From: Massilia litorea
GTDB taxonomy: Bacteria; Pseudomonadota; Gammaproteobacteria; Burkholderiales; Burkholderiaceae_D
Assembly (NCBI RefSeq): GCF_015101885.1
Contig: NZ_CP062941.1
Location: forward strand, 1,550,001 to 1,614,000
Reading direction: 5' to 3'
DNA: 64,000 nucleotides
Below the pieces are notes generated by a model. The model did not search any database and was not told the origin of the DNA. It saw only the letters and a list, made by a program, of their open reading frames with translations. The translations under genes and the position numbers were made by a program. The stretch's first letter is position 1. Each line of letters starts with the position of its first letter. Below, one piece after another: positions 18,549 to 28,005 of this stretch.

Positions 18549-19976
18549 TTGCGTTTTCCTATCAAGAAGTTGGCCGTCGGCACCCTGCTGTGCGGCCTGC
18601 TGGCCCTGTCCGCGGCGGGTACCGCCGCGGCCGCCAAGCCTACCGAACGCAGCCGCCAGAAGGCGGCTGCCGAGGCGCAGCGCGCCGGGATCCAGCAAAA
18701 GCTGACGGCGCTCAAGAAAGAGATCAGCCGTACCGAGAGCGAAAAGGACGATGCCGCCGACACGCTGGCCGAGTCGGAAGAGGCGATCTCGAACGCGAAC
18801 CGCGCCCTGCGCGACCTGCACCAGGAAACGGTCGAGACCAATGTCCGCCTGCAAGACCTCGCGGGCGAACAGGAACGCCTGGCGCAAACGATCGCTGGCC
18901 AGAAAAAACAACTGTCGGCCCTGCTGCGCGAGCACTATGTGGCCGGCAATGAGGACAGAATCAAGCTGCTGCTGTCGGGAGACAACCCGAACCGCATCAA
19001 CCGCGATTTGCAGATGATGGCCTATGTCTCGCAGGCGCAGGCAAAACTGCTGACCGCCCTGAACGCGAACCTGGCGCAAGTCGAGGCGAACAAGGAGAAG
19101 GTCGAGAACGCCAAGGTCGAACTCGAAGAGATCGCCGAGGAACAGCGCGACCAGAAAGCCGTGCTGGAAAAGGAAAAGGCGCGCCGCGCCGCCCTGCTCG
19201 GCGAACTGTCGAGCAAACTGGTGGTGCAGAGAAAACAGGCCGACAGCCTGCAGCGCGACGAGCAGCGCATGAGCGGCCTGGTCGACCAGCTGACCAAGCT
19301 GATCCGCGAACAGGCCGAGGCCGAACGCAAGCGGCAAGAAGCGCTCGCTGCCGCCCGCGCCAAGGCGAAGCTGGAAGCGGAAGCGGCCGCGAAAGCGCGC
19401 GCGCTGGCCCGTGCCGCCGCAAAAGCCGAGCGCGAGCGGTTGGCGCGCGAAGCGGCGAAAGCGGGCAAGCCGGCACCAAAACCATTGCCGCCGGAGCCTG
19501 ATGAGCCGAAGGTGGCGGAGCAGCCGAAACACGAAGAGCGTACGCCCGATATTTCGCTCGCGCCCGCGGCGCCCGCCGGCGCCTTCGCCTCTCTGCGCGG
19601 ACGGTTGACGTCACCGGTCAGCGGCACCATCGCGGCGCGCTTCGGCGCCAAGCGCGGCGGCGATGGCCCGAGCTGGAAAGGGATGTTCATCAAGGCGCCG
19701 GAAGGGACGGAAGTGCGCTCGGTGGCGGTCGGCCGCGTGGTGCACTCGGGCTGGATGCGCGGCTTCGGGAATTTGATCATCGTCGACCACGGCGGCGACT
19801 ATTTATCGATCTACGCCAACAACCAGACGCTATTGAAACGCCTGGGCGATGCGGTGCGCGCCGGCGAGCCGATTGCGAGCGCGGGCAATACCGGCGGTAA
19901 CGAAGAATCGGGGCTATACTTTGAGCTCAGGCATCTCGGTAAAGCCTTCGACCCGGCAAGCTGGGTTAAATTCTAG
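18549..19976 (+). CDS. envC: Murein hydrolase activator EnvC (degenerate LytM/M23 domain)
   Basis: EnvC activates cell-wall amidases at the division septum. The 475-residue product starts at the TTG at 18549, three bases after gpmA. It has a signal peptide (1-28), a long coiled coil (about 35-320, rich in Lys/Glu/Ala), a Pro-rich hinge and a C-terminal LytM fold (about 360-475). The metal-binding HxGxD is replaced by KGMFI and the late HxH is lost, as in E. coli EnvC, so it should be non-catalytic. The ending LYFELRHLGKAFDPASW is EnvC-like. ctpA follows nine bases later. Confidence 0.92.
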   Translation: MRFPIKKLAVGTLLCGLLALSAAGTAAAAKPTERSRQKAAAEAQRAGIQQKLTALKKEISRTESEKDDAADTLAESEEAISNANRALRDLHQETVETNVRLQDLAGEQERLAQTIAGQKKQLSALLREHYVAGNEDRIKLLLSGDNPNRINRDLQMMAYVSQAQAKLLTALNANLAQVEANKEKVENAKVELEEIAEEQRDQKAVLEKEKARRAALLGELSSKLVVQRKQADSLQRDEQRMSGLVDQLTKLIREQAEAERKRQEALAAARAKAKLEAEAAAKARALARAAAKAERERLAREAAKAGKPAPKPLPPEPDEPKVAEQPKHEERTPDISLAPAAPAGAFASLRGRLTSPVSGTIAARFGAKRGGDGPSWKGMFIKAPEGTEVRSVAVGRVVHSGWMRGFGNLIIVDHGGDYLSIYANNQTLLKRLGDAVRAGEPIASAGNTGGNEESGLYFELRHLGKAFDPASWVKF

Positions 19977-19984
19977 GGGCAGCG

Positions 19985-21460
19985 ATGGGCAACAAAGTGA
20001 AAAGCATGGGCCTGGTCGGCCTGGGTGTCGTGGCCGGCGTGGCGCTGACGGTGCAGGTCTCGGCCTGGGCGCAGAAGGGCGAGCCAAGTCCGTTGCCGCT
20101 GGACGAACTGCGCCAGCTGGCCGATGTCTTCGGCCTCATCAAAAGCGATTACGTGGTGCCGGTCGAGGACAAGAAGCTTTTATCGGAAGCCATCGGCGGC
20201 ATGGTCGCCTCGCTCGACCCGCATTCGGTCTACCTCGACCAGAAGGCGTATCGCGAGATGCGCGAAAGCGTGCAGGGTAAATTCGTCGGCGTCGGCATCG
20301 AAGTCGCGGCCGAAGACGGCTACGTGAAAATCGTCTCGCCGATCGAAGACTCTCCCGCCTACCGGGCCGGCATCAAGGCCGGGGACCTGATCACCCGCAT
20401 CGACAATGTTCCCGTCAAAGGCTTGTCGATCGACGACGCCATCAAGAAAATGCGCGGCAAGCCAGGCAGCAAAGTGACGCTGACGATCGCCCGCCGCGGC
20501 GACGACCGCCCGTGGGTGGTCCCCGTCACGCGCGAGGAAATCCGCGTCCTGAGCGTCAAGGCAAAAATGGTCGAGCCCGATTACGCCTGGGTGCGCATCA
20601 GCCAGTTCCAGGAAGCGACTTTAGAGGAGCTGGCGACCAAGACGCAGGCCCTGTACGCCGCCAATCCGAACATCAAGGGGCTCATACTCGACCTGCGCAA
20701 CGATCCGGGCGGCCTGCTGCCGGGCGCGATCGGCGTCTCGACCGCCTTCCTGCCGAAGGAAGAGCTGATTGTCTCGACCAAGGGCCAATTGCCCGACTCC
20801 AACCAGAGCTATTATGGCCGGCGCGAATTCTATGCCCCGCGCGGCGCCGATCCGCTGGCGAAACTGCCGGCCGGATTGAAAACGGTGCCGATGATCGTGC
20901 TGGTCAACGGCGGCTCGGCCTCGGCCTCGGAGATCGTCGCCGGCGCCCTGCAGGACTACAAGCGCGCCATCGTGATGGGCAGCCAGAGCTTTGGCAAGGG
21001 CTCGGTGCAGACCCTGCGGCCCTTATCAAGCGACACGGCCATCAAACTGACCACGGCGCGCTACTACACGCCGAAGGGACGGGCGATCCAGGCCAACGGC
21101 ATCGTGCCCGACATGGCGGTCGACGAAACGGCGGAAGGCGACGGTTTGAATGCGCTGCGCGTGCGCGAAGTGGATTTGCAGCGCCACCTGGCGGGCGAGA
21201 ACGAAAAGCCGGGCGCGGTCGCCAAGGATGCCCGCGACAGCGCCGAACAGAGACAACGCGCGCTGGCCCTGCTGAAGAACCGCAAACCGCTTGAATTGGG
21301 CGGCAAGGACGATTTTCAACTGGCCCAGGCGCTGAACCACTTTAAAGGGTTGCCAGTAAAAGTTGCCAGGGCGGAGGCGGTCGAAGTGATCTCGCCCGAG
21401 CCGAAGCAGTTGCCGGGGACCGAAACGAAACCGCCGGAGCTGAAGGGCTCGAAGAAGTAA
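19985..21460 (+). CDS. ctpA: Carboxyl-terminal processing serine protease (S41 family)
   Basis: A periplasmic tail-specific protease. The 491-residue product has an N-terminal signal or anchor (about 8-29), an S41 N-terminal helical part, a PDZ domain (about 100-175, GVGIEVAAEDGYVKI) and the catalytic core with the serine in NGGSASASEIVAG and the general-base lysine in SQSFGKGSVQT. A basic, Pro-rich C-terminal tail ends the protein. Position behind envC is conserved and fits a cell-wall or envelope role. Confidence 0.94.
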   Translation: MGNKVKSMGLVGLGVVAGVALTVQVSAWAQKGEPSPLPLDELRQLADVFGLIKSDYVVPVEDKKLLSEAIGGMVASLDPHSVYLDQKAYREMRESVQGKFVGVGIEVAAEDGYVKIVSPIEDSPAYRAGIKAGDLITRIDNVPVKGLSIDDAIKKMRGKPGSKVTLTIARRGDDRPWVVPVTREEIRVLSVKAKMVEPDYAWVRISQFQEATLEELATKTQALYAANPNIKGLILDLRNDPGGLLPGAIGVSTAFLPKEELIVSTKGQLPDSNQSYYGRREFYAPRGADPLAKLPAGLKTVPMIVLVNGGSASASEIVAGALQDYKRAIVMGSQSFGKGSVQTLRPLSSDTAIKLTTARYYTPKGRAIQANGIVPDMAVDETAEGDGLNALRVREVDLQRHLAGENEKPGAVAKDARDSAEQRQRALALLKNRKPLELGGKDDFQLAQALNHFKGLPVKVARAEAVEVISPEPKQLPGTETKPPELKGSKK

Positions 21461-21527
21461 AGCAGGTGAATGGCCGTACCCGGATGCATGATTGTCCGCG
21501 CCGACGCCGTCCACCCTGCATCGCTCC

Positions 21528-22289
21528 ATGAACGACTCCCAACTGCTGCGCTATTCGCGCCACATCCTGCTCGATGAGATCGGTATCGAAGGCCAGGCCC
21601 GCCTGCTGGCCTCCCATGTCTTCGTCATCGGCGCCGGCGGCCTCGGCTCGCCGGCGGCGATGTACCTGGCCGCCAGCGGCGTCGGCCACATCACCCTGGT
21701 CGACGATGACCTCGTCGACCTGACGAACCTGCAACGCCAGGTGATGCACACGACCGAACGCATCGGCACCTCCAAAGTCGCGTCCGGCCGCGCGGCTTTG
21801 CACGCGATCAACCCGGAGGTGAGCGTCACTGCCCTCTGCGAACGCGCCGGCGACGCCCGGCTGCGCGAACTGGCGCAAGCTGCCTCGGTCGTGCTCGATT
21901 GCAGCGACAATTTCGCCACCCGCCATGCCGTCAACCGCGCCTGCGTCGCGGCCGGGGTGCCGCTGGTGGCGGGCGCGGCGATCCGCTTCGACGGGCAATT
22001 GTCCGTATTCGACACGCGCCGCGCCGACTGTCCCTGCTACGCCTGTGTCTTCCCCGAGGACAGCGGTTTTGAAGATGTTGCCTGCAGCACGATGGGGGTC
22101 TTCGCGCCCCTGGTCGGCATCGTCGGCGCCGTCCAGGCCGCCGAGGCCCTGAAGCTGATATTAAATGTCGGCATGCCGCTGGCCGGGCGCCTGCTGCTGC
22201 TCGACGGGCGCGCCATGGAGTGGACCGAGATCCGCGCGGCCCGCAATCCGGGCTGTTCTGTCTGCCAGGAAAGACCCGCGCACGCCTGA
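21528..22289 (+). CDS. ThiF/MoeB/HesA-family adenylyltransferase
   Basis: An E1-like enzyme that adenylates the C-terminal glycine of a small sulfur carrier (MoaD or ThiS). The 253-residue product starts MNDSQLLRYSRHILLDEIG, has the ATP-binding fold (GAGGLGSPAAMYLAASGVG), the DDDLVDLTNLQRQVMH segment, and zinc-site cysteines CPCYAC and CSVC. There is no C-terminal rhodanese domain. Whether it serves molybdopterin or thiamine synthesis cannot be decided here, so moeB is plausible but not assigned. Start 21528 is preferred over 21492 by family length. Confidence 0.9.
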   Translation: MNDSQLLRYSRHILLDEIGIEGQARLLASHVFVIGAGGLGSPAAMYLAASGVGHITLVDDDLVDLTNLQRQVMHTTERIGTSKVASGRAALHAINPEVSVTALCERAGDARLRELAQAASVVLDCSDNFATRHAVNRACVAAGVPLVAGAAIRFDGQLSVFDTRRADCPCYACVFPEDSGFEDVACSTMGVFAPLVGIVGAVQAAEALKLILNVGMPLAGRLLLLDGRAMEWTEIRAARNPGCSVCQERPAHA

Positions 22290-22339
22290 GAGTGCAGCGG
22301 GTTTTGCTCTGCAATACAATGGCGCACCGCCGCTGGTGG

Positions 22340-22366
22340 TTCTTGCCCCCCATTCCGCCTTATACT
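22340..22366 (+). promoter_or_regulatory. Possible promoter of the type II secretion operon
   Basis: TATACT at 22361-22366 matches five of six -10 consensus bases and lies 37 bases before the gspG ATG. The best -35 candidate, TTCTTG at 22340-22345, is 15 bases away, shorter than ideal. It sits in the only real gap (113 bases) before the operon. Confidence 0.35.
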
Positions 22367-22402
22367 AAGCCGATTGTCCCATCCACCTTTTCAAGATTGA
22401 CT

Positions 22403-22855
22403 ATGCAGATCGTTTCGCACCGTGCAGTTGGCCGGCGTCTCGCGCGCGGCTTCACCCTCGTTGAAATCATGGTTGTCGTGGTCATCATCGGCATCCTGGG
22501 CGCGCTGGTCGTGCCGAAACTGTTGGGCCGTACCGGCGAGTCGCGCGTGGTCGCGGCAAAAACCGACATCGCCACCCTGATGCAGGCACTCAAACTCTAC
22601 AAGCTGGACAACCAGCGCTACCCGACCACCGAACAGGGCCTGCAAGCCCTGACCACCAAGCCGACCTCGGGCCCATCGGCCAATGGCTGGAAGGAAGGCG
22701 GTTACGTCGAAAAGCTGCCGAAGGATCCCTGGGGTAACTCGTACCAGTACCTGTCGCCCGGCTTGCATGGCGAAGTCGACATCTTCTCGTTCGGCGCCGA
22801 TGGCCAGGCCGGCGGCGAAGGCGAAGACGCCGACGTCGGCTCCTGGCAGGGATAA
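22403..22855 (+). CDS. gspG: Type II secretion major pseudopilin GspG
   Basis: The main subunit of the T2SS pseudopilus. The 150-residue product carries a prepilin site at Gly16-Phe17 (LARGFTLVEIMVVV) with Glu at +5, then a long hydrophobic helix, and the GspG calcium-loop region (KDPWGNSYQYLSPG; FSFGADGQAGGEGEDAD). Start 22403 is chosen because it places the cleavage site normally. First gene of a twelve-gene operon reading G-H-I-J-K-L-M-N-D-E-F-C. Confidence 0.97.
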   Translation: MQIVSHRAVGRRLARGFTLVEIMVVVVIIGILGALVVPKLLGRTGESRVVAAKTDIATLMQALKLYKLDNQRYPTTEQGLQALTTKPTSGPSANGWKEGGYVEKLPKDPWGNSYQYLSPGLHGEVDIFSFGADGQAGGEGEDADVGSWQG

Positions 22856-22861
22856 GTCGTC

Positions 22862-23368
22862 ATGGCCGGCGCCGCGCCGCCACACAGGGCTGATGGTTTC
22901 ACCTTGGTGGAAATCCTGGTCGTGATGGTCATCATCGGCATCACGCTCGGGATGGCCTCGCTCAACGCGATTCCCAGTCCGCGCCAGGATCTCGAAAACG
23001 AGGCGAAACGCCTGACCTTGCTGCTCCAGCTGGCGCGCGACGAAGCCATCGTACGTAACCGCGAAGTCGCCTTCGAGGCCACGCCCGAGCGCTACCGCTT
23101 CCTGGTGCGCGAGGACAAGGGCTGGACCCCCGTGACCCAGGACGATTTATTGCGCGAACGGCCTTTCCGGAATGCCCCGGTGCGCCTGCTGCTCGATCCG
23201 CCGGCCGCCGGCATCAACGCCAATAGCGAGGCCATGCGCGTGACCTTCGGCCGCGAGCCGGTCGACAAACCTTTTACCCTGACCCTCGCCAGCGGCAACA
23301 ACAGCGTCGGCGTGCGCGCCGACGGCGTCGGCCATTTCACGGTCGTCGAACCGGGAGAACCGCAGTGA
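22862..23368 (+). CDS. gspH: Type II secretion minor pseudopilin GspH
   Basis: A 168-residue minor pseudopilin, with cleavage between Gly12 and Phe13 (ADGFTLVEILVVMV) and Glu at +5. The body has the GspH/FimT pattern: a helix RLTLLLQLARDEAIVRNREVAF followed by beta-strands. It lies six bases after gspG and its stop overlaps the gspI GTG. Confidence 0.93.
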   Translation: MAGAAPPHRADGFTLVEILVVMVIIGITLGMASLNAIPSPRQDLENEAKRLTLLLQLARDEAIVRNREVAFEATPERYRFLVREDKGWTPVTQDDLLRERPFRNAPVRLLLDPPAAGINANSEAMRVTFGREPVDKPFTLTLASGNNSVGVRADGVGHFTVVEPGEPQ

Positions 23369-23745
23369 CCCCTTCCAGGCAGCACGCCGGTTTCACCCTG
23401 CTCGAGGTGCTGGTGGCGCTCGTCATCGTCGGCACCGCGCTCGGCGCCGGCCTGCGCGCGATCGGCAGCCTGGCCTCGAACGGTGCCGGCTTGCGTTCGT
23501 CCATGATGGCGACCTGGTCGGCCGAGAACCGTCTCGTGCAAATCCGCCTGAGCAAGGAATTCCCGGAAATCGGCAAGCGCAGCTATGCCTGCGGCCAGGG
23601 CGATTTACGCCTGATGTGCCAGGACGAAGTGCTGGCCAGCCCGAATCCCCAGTTGCGCCGCGTCGAAGTGTCGGTGTTCGACATGGATAATCCGAACCGG
23701 CGCATCCTCAAATTGGTGCAGCTCGTCCTGAGGCCCTCGCCATGA
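23365..23745 (+). CDS. gspI: Type II secretion minor pseudopilin GspI
   Basis: A 126-residue minor pseudopilin starting at the GTG at 23365, which overlaps the gspH stop by four bases. Cleavage is expected after Gly9 (HAGFTLLEVLVAL). Family landmarks are WSAENRLVQIRL in the middle and a short beta-rich C-terminus. GspI forms the pseudopilus tip with J and K. Its stop overlaps the gspJ start. Confidence 0.93.
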   Translation: MTPSRQHAGFTLLEVLVALVIVGTALGAGLRAIGSLASNGAGLRSSMMATWSAENRLVQIRLSKEFPEIGKRSYACGQGDLRLMCQDEVLASPNPQLRRVEVSVFDMDNPNRRILKLVQLVLRPSP

Positions 23746-24365
23746 AGACGGCGCGCGGGTTCACCCTGGTCGAATTATTGGTGGCGATCGGCATCCTCGC
23801 CATGGTGGCCGTGCTCGGCTGGCGCGGCCTGGACGGCATCGTGCGTGCCAGGGTCGCCCTGACTGACCAGATGGAAATGACACGCGGCATGCAGCTGGCC
23901 TTTGCCCAGATGCAGAGCGACTGCGAACACGCGGCCGACGCCACCATGCTGGGTCGCCGTCCCTTCCTGCTGCAGGCCGACAACCGCCTGACCCTGGTCC
24001 GTACCGTATTCAACGAAAACGAACCGGCGCGCCTGCAAGTGATTGCCTACCGCCTCGTCGACAAGCAGTTGCAGCGGCGCGAATCGAAGACCACCCGCGA
24101 CCTGGTCGAGCTCGACGCGCTGTGGCAGGCCTCGGTCAGCGATACCGATCCAACCCCGCCGGTGACGCTGCAGGGCGGCGTCGAATCGATGGGCGTCCTG
24201 GTGTGGCAGAACGGCGCCTGGCAAAAGCAGGCACAGCAGCAGCAGGTAGCCGCGGCTGTCCAGGGCGGGGTGGTGCCGAACGCCGTGACCGGGTTACAGG
24301 TGGTGCTGGCCGCCCGCGGCTTTCCGCAGCCGCTGACCAAGGCCTTCCTGTTGGGGAGTATCTGA
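23742..24365 (+). CDS. gspJ: Type II secretion minor pseudopilin GspJ
   Basis: A 207-residue minor pseudopilin. A very short leader is cut after Gly6 (TARGFTLVELLVAIG). The GspJ landmarks GWRGLDGIVRAR and FAQMQSDCEHA are visible, followed by a large beta domain with two conserved RR/YRL segments. It overlaps gspI by four bases and gspK by one, consistent with coupled translation of the tip complex. Confidence 0.93.
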   Translation: MKTARGFTLVELLVAIGILAMVAVLGWRGLDGIVRARVALTDQMEMTRGMQLAFAQMQSDCEHAADATMLGRRPFLLQADNRLTLVRTVFNENEPARLQVIAYRLVDKQLQRRESKTTRDLVELDALWQASVSDTDPTPPVTLQGGVESMGVLVWQNGAWQKQAQQQQVAAAVQGGVVPNAVTGLQVVLAARGFPQPLTKAFLLGSI

Positions 24366-25492
24366 TGCCTGCTTTTCGCCATCCCCGGCGCCAGCGCGGC
24401 GTCGCCGTCATCACCGCCTTGCTGCTGACCACGCTGGCGATTTCGATTGTCGCCAGCCTGTTCTGGCAGCAGCAGGTGCAGGTGCGCTCGATGGAAAACC
24501 AGAGGCTGCACCTGCAGACGCGCTGGATCCTGCGCGGCGCGCTCGACTGGTCGACCCTGGTGCTGCGCCAGGATGCCTACACCAACCGCTACACGGCGTT
24601 GAACCAGGTCTGGGCCACACCGCTGGCGGAAACCCGGCTCGACCAGTACATCGAGCGCGAGCGGGTGGAAGGTGAAGTGTTTGATGCTAGTCTTTCTGGC
24701 AACATCGTCGACGCCACCTCGCGTTACAATCTGCGCAACCTCGAAAGTGGAAACAGGATCGACAAGGCCCAGCTGGAAATTTTACAGCGCCTGCTGACCA
24801 ACCTGCAGATCAATCCGGCGCTGGCGAAAACCGCCGCCAACCTGATCGCCGGCAGCCAGCCCGTCATCCAGCCGCCCGGCCAGGTCGATCCGGTCACGGG
24901 CCAGGAGGTCGGTGGCCAGGAAAGGGACCCGAGCGCCGGCGGTACGCCGGGCGCCGTGGGTGCTGGAGGTGCTGCGGTAGCGGCGGCGGGCAGCGCCGCG
25001 GGTAACGGGACGGGAAGCGGCGACGCCGGCAATCCGGATGGCAGCGCCACGATCGCGGTGTCGCGCGAAGGCCTGGGCACGCCGATCAAATTCCTCGAAG
25101 TCGAGGATTTATTGGCGGTGCGGGGCATGACGCCCGAGATGCTGGAAAAGTTGCGCCCATTCGTCATCGTGCTGCCGGAACGCACGCCGATCAATGTGAA
25201 TACGGCCTCGGCCGAAGTGCTGGCGGCGGTGATCCCGAATTTTTCGCTGTCGGAGGCGAACGCCTTGCTGGCGCGCCGCCGCAGTGTGCCCTGGACCGAC
25301 ATCGCCAACTTCCAGGCCGATATCACCGGGCACACGCCGGTACCGGATTCGGTGGACGTGAAAAGCAATTGGTTCCTCGTGAATAGCTACATCCGCCTCG
25401 ACCGCGCCGCATTGAATGCGCAGTCGCTGGTCCAGCGCAGCGGCAATCAGATTGGCGGCGGCGTCAAGGTGGTTTGGGTTCGTCAAAACTAA
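24365..25492 (+). CDS. gspK: Type II secretion minor pseudopilin GspK
   Basis: A 375-residue tip pseudopilin. The leader ends at Gly12 (RRQRGVAVITALLL), and position +5 is Thr, not Glu, as is characteristic of GspK. The body has the two helix-hairpin domain segments (LRNLESGNRIDKAQLEILQRLL; VNTASAEVLAAVI). A Gly/Ala-rich insert of about 50 residues (near 185-235) is unusual and probably a disordered loop. The ATG shares its A with the gspJ stop. Confidence 0.93.
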   Translation: MPAFRHPRRQRGVAVITALLLTTLAISIVASLFWQQQVQVRSMENQRLHLQTRWILRGALDWSTLVLRQDAYTNRYTALNQVWATPLAETRLDQYIERERVEGEVFDASLSGNIVDATSRYNLRNLESGNRIDKAQLEILQRLLTNLQINPALAKTAANLIAGSQPVIQPPGQVDPVTGQEVGGQERDPSAGGTPGAVGAGGAAVAAAGSAAGNGTGSGDAGNPDGSATIAVSREGLGTPIKFLEVEDLLAVRGMTPEMLEKLRPFVIVLPERTPINVNTASAEVLAAVIPNFSLSEANALLARRRSVPWTDIANFQADITGHTPVPDSVDVKSNWFLVNSYIRLDRAALNAQSLVQRSGNQIGGGVKVVWVRQN

Positions 25493-25508
25493 AAGAAAGC
25501 GAGACGGT

Positions 25509-26717
25509 TTGACTACACTTTATATCCGGCATCCGGCGCGCGCAGAAGGAGAAGGCGCGCCATGCCGTTTCGCCGTCGTCGGCGACGGCGGCACGATCGA
25601 GCAGCAGGGGGAGGGGGCGCTGCGCAATCTGACCGATGTCGTCGCCGCCAGCCGCCGCGTCGTGCTGCTGCTGGCCGGCACCGACGTCAACCTGCTGTCG
25701 CTGCAGATGCCGCCGCTGACCGGTGCGCGCCTGCGCGCGGCGCTGCCGGGCCTGGTCGAAGAACATATCCTGGGCGACCCGAACGATTGCGTGCTGGTGG
25801 CCGGTCCCCCCACGGGCGAGGGCACGCGTCCCGTGGCCGTGGTCGCGCGCGACTGGTTCGAGCCGCTCGTGCGTACCCTGCTGGCCCAGGGCGCGCGTGC
25901 GGTGTCGGCCCTGCCGGCGCAGCTGTGCCTGCCCCTGCAGCCGGGCGGCGTCAGTGCGGCCCTGAACGGCGCCGAATTGCTGCTGCGCCAGAGCCAGTTC
26001 GGCGGACTCGGTCTGGCGCTCGACGCCAATCCTGCCAGCGCCCTGCAAACGGCGCGTGCGCTGGCGGGCGACGCCCCCCTGACGTTATACGTGCCGCGCG
26101 AGCAGCTGGGCGAGTACGGCGTGCTGCTGGCCGAAGCCGGTCCCGGCACGGTGCTGGAAGCCGATGACTGGGCGCACTGGATCGCCGGTGCGAAAACGAT
26201 CAGCTTCGACCTGGTGCCGGGACTCGGTGCGGCCGGTGCGCGCCAGACCGACTGGCGCCGCTGGCGCGTGCCGATCGCGCTGGCCTTCGCCGGCGTGGTC
26301 GTCAACCTGGCCGGCATCAACATCGAATGGCTGCGCCTGCGTGGCGAAGCCGACGCCGTGCGCGCCCAGATGAAGCAAACCTTCCAGTCGGTCTATCCGA
26401 ACCAGCCGATGGTCGACCCGGTGGCGCAAATGCGCCAGGGCATCGCCCGCGCCCAGGCCGGCAGCGGCCAGATCGGCTCCGACGAATTCATCTATCTGGC
26501 CGGCGCCCTGGGCGACGCAACCCGGCAATTGCCGCGTCCGCCCGGGATTAGCTCAATCGAATACAAGGAACGCACGCTGCGGGTGCGGGTCAAACCCGAA
26601 ACGGTCGACCCCACCGCCTTGCGCCAGCTGCAGGCGGCGCTGTCCGCGCGCAGTCTTTCACTGGAAGCCGCCGCACCCGACAATTGGCTGGTGCGCAGCA
26701 CGGGAGCTAAGCCATGA
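25509..26717 (+). CDS. gspL: Type II secretion inner-membrane platform protein GspL
   Basis: A 402-residue bitopic protein with an actin-like cytoplasmic domain (1-245), one transmembrane helix (about 253-272) and a periplasmic ferredoxin-like domain. It recruits the ATPase GspE to the membrane. I chose the TTG at 25509 (start reading TTLYIRHPARAEGEG) because GspL proteins begin with this strand; an ATG at 25416 would overlap gspK by 77 bases. The stop overlaps gspM by four bases. Confidence 0.88.
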   Translation: MTTLYIRHPARAEGEGAPCRFAVVGDGGTIEQQGEGALRNLTDVVAASRRVVLLLAGTDVNLLSLQMPPLTGARLRAALPGLVEEHILGDPNDCVLVAGPPTGEGTRPVAVVARDWFEPLVRTLLAQGARAVSALPAQLCLPLQPGGVSAALNGAELLLRQSQFGGLGLALDANPASALQTARALAGDAPLTLYVPREQLGEYGVLLAEAGPGTVLEADDWAHWIAGAKTISFDLVPGLGAAGARQTDWRRWRVPIALAFAGVVVNLAGINIEWLRLRGEADAVRAQMKQTFQSVYPNQPMVDPVAQMRQGIARAQAGSGQIGSDEFIYLAGALGDATRQLPRPPGISSIEYKERTLRVRVKPETVDPTALRQLQAALSARSLSLEAAAPDNWLVRSTGAKP

Positions 26718-27235
26718 GTCTGCTCAGTCATGTCGGCCGGGTGCGCACACGCGCCACCGGATATTGGATCGCACGCAGCGAGCAGGAGCGCCGCTACCTG
26801 GCCGCCGGTTTCGGCGTCGTGTTCCTGGCGCTGGTGTACACGGGTTTGATCGAGCCGGCGGTCGAAGGCCGCGCACGGTTGCAGCGTTCGCTGCCCGAGC
26901 TGCGCCAGCAGGCCGCCCAGCTCGCCAGCATGGCGAACCAGGCACGCGCGCTGGCCGGCCAGGCACCGGTACCGGTCACGCCGATGACGCGCGAAAGCCT
27001 GATGACCAGCCTGAGCGGACGCGGCATCACGCCGGGCTCGCTCACGCTGACCGGTGAATTCGCACGGCTGCAGGTGACCGGCGTCTCGTTCGCCAACCTG
27101 GTGTCCTGGCTCGATGCCCAGCGCCGCGAGAGCCGCATCGCCGTCCAGGAAGGCAGTTTTACCGCCCAGGACCCGCAGGGACAGGTCGACGCCAACCTGA
27201 CGCTGCGCCAGGATAACGGGACTGCTGCCCGATGA
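26714..27235 (+). CDS. gspM: Type II secretion protein GspM
   Basis: A 173-residue bitopic inner-membrane protein with a short cytoplasmic N-terminus, a transmembrane helix at about 29-48 (GFGVVFLALVYTGLIEP), a coiled segment and a periplasmic ferredoxin-like domain containing VTGVSFANLVSWLDAQ. It partners GspL in the assembly platform. It overlaps both neighbours by four bases. Confidence 0.92.
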   Translation: MSLLSHVGRVRTRATGYWIARSEQERRYLAAGFGVVFLALVYTGLIEPAVEGRARLQRSLPELRQQAAQLASMANQARALAGQAPVPVTPMTRESLMTSLSGRGITPGSLTLTGEFARLQVTGVSFANLVSWLDAQRRESRIAVQEGSFTAQDPQGQVDANLTLRQDNGTAAR

Positions 27236-28005
27236 GGCGCAGCCTCGGTTGGCTGGTCGTGGTCGCCCTGGCGATCGCGCTGACCGTGCTCGTCTTCCTG
27301 CCGGCCAGCTGGCTCGGGACGATGGTGGAACGCCAGACCGGCGGTCGTTTGACTCTCGGGGATGCGCAGGGTACGCTCTGGCACGGCTCAGCCTTCGTGG
27401 GGGGGGCGCCGGGCGAAGGCGGGGCGGTAACGCCGCTGTTGCCGGGACGCTTTTCCTGGCGCCTGTCGCCGCTGGTGCTGGTGGGACATGTTGACATGCA
27501 ACTGGAAAATCCGCAGGCGCTGGCCGCGCCGGTGGCGCTGACCGGCAGCTGGTCGGAGTGGCAGCTGAGCAAGGGGCAATTGCTGTTGCCGGCCGAGGGC
27601 CTGGCCGGGCTCGGCGCACCGCTCAACACGCTGGTGCCCTCGGGCGTGATCCGGCTGTCGTGGAACCGGCTCGACCTGGTGCGCCTGCCGGGCAGCGTGG
27701 CGGTGACGGGGCGCACGACCTTGTCGATGAGCGACATGGGTTCGCGCATGGCGCCGATCAAGCCGCTGGGCAGCTACGAGATGGTGATGGACTGGCGCGG
27801 CCAGCAAGCCGACCTGGTGTTGCGCACGGTGCGCGGCGCCTTGCTATTGTCGGGAAATGGAACGTTGCAGAATGGACGCCTGCGCTTTTCGGGACAGGCA
27901 TCGGCCGCCGATGGCTACGAAGACACCTTGGGCAATATGCTCAATCTTCTTGGCCAGCGCCGCATGGTGAACGGTAAAAACATAATCGCATTAGAGTTCA
28001 GATAA
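27232..28005 (+). CDS. gspN: Type II secretion protein GspN
   Basis: A 257-residue protein with one N-terminal transmembrane helix (about 4-27) and a periplasmic beta-rich domain. The T2SSN pattern is clear: LTLGDAQGTLWHGSA near residue 45 and the ending DGYEDTLGNMLNLLGQ. GspN is an accessory protein found in only some T2SS; its role is not established. The stop TAA shares its last A with the gspD ATG. Confidence 0.9.
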   Translation: MRRSLGWLVVVALAIALTVLVFLPASWLGTMVERQTGGRLTLGDAQGTLWHGSAFVGGAPGEGGAVTPLLPGRFSWRLSPLVLVGHVDMQLENPQALAAPVALTGSWSEWQLSKGQLLLPAEGLAGLGAPLNTLVPSGVIRLSWNRLDLVRLPGSVAVTGRTTLSMSDMGSRMAPIKPLGSYEMVMDWRGQQADLVLRTVRGALLLSGNGTLQNGRLRFSGQASAADGYEDTLGNMLNLLGQRRMVNGKNIIALEFR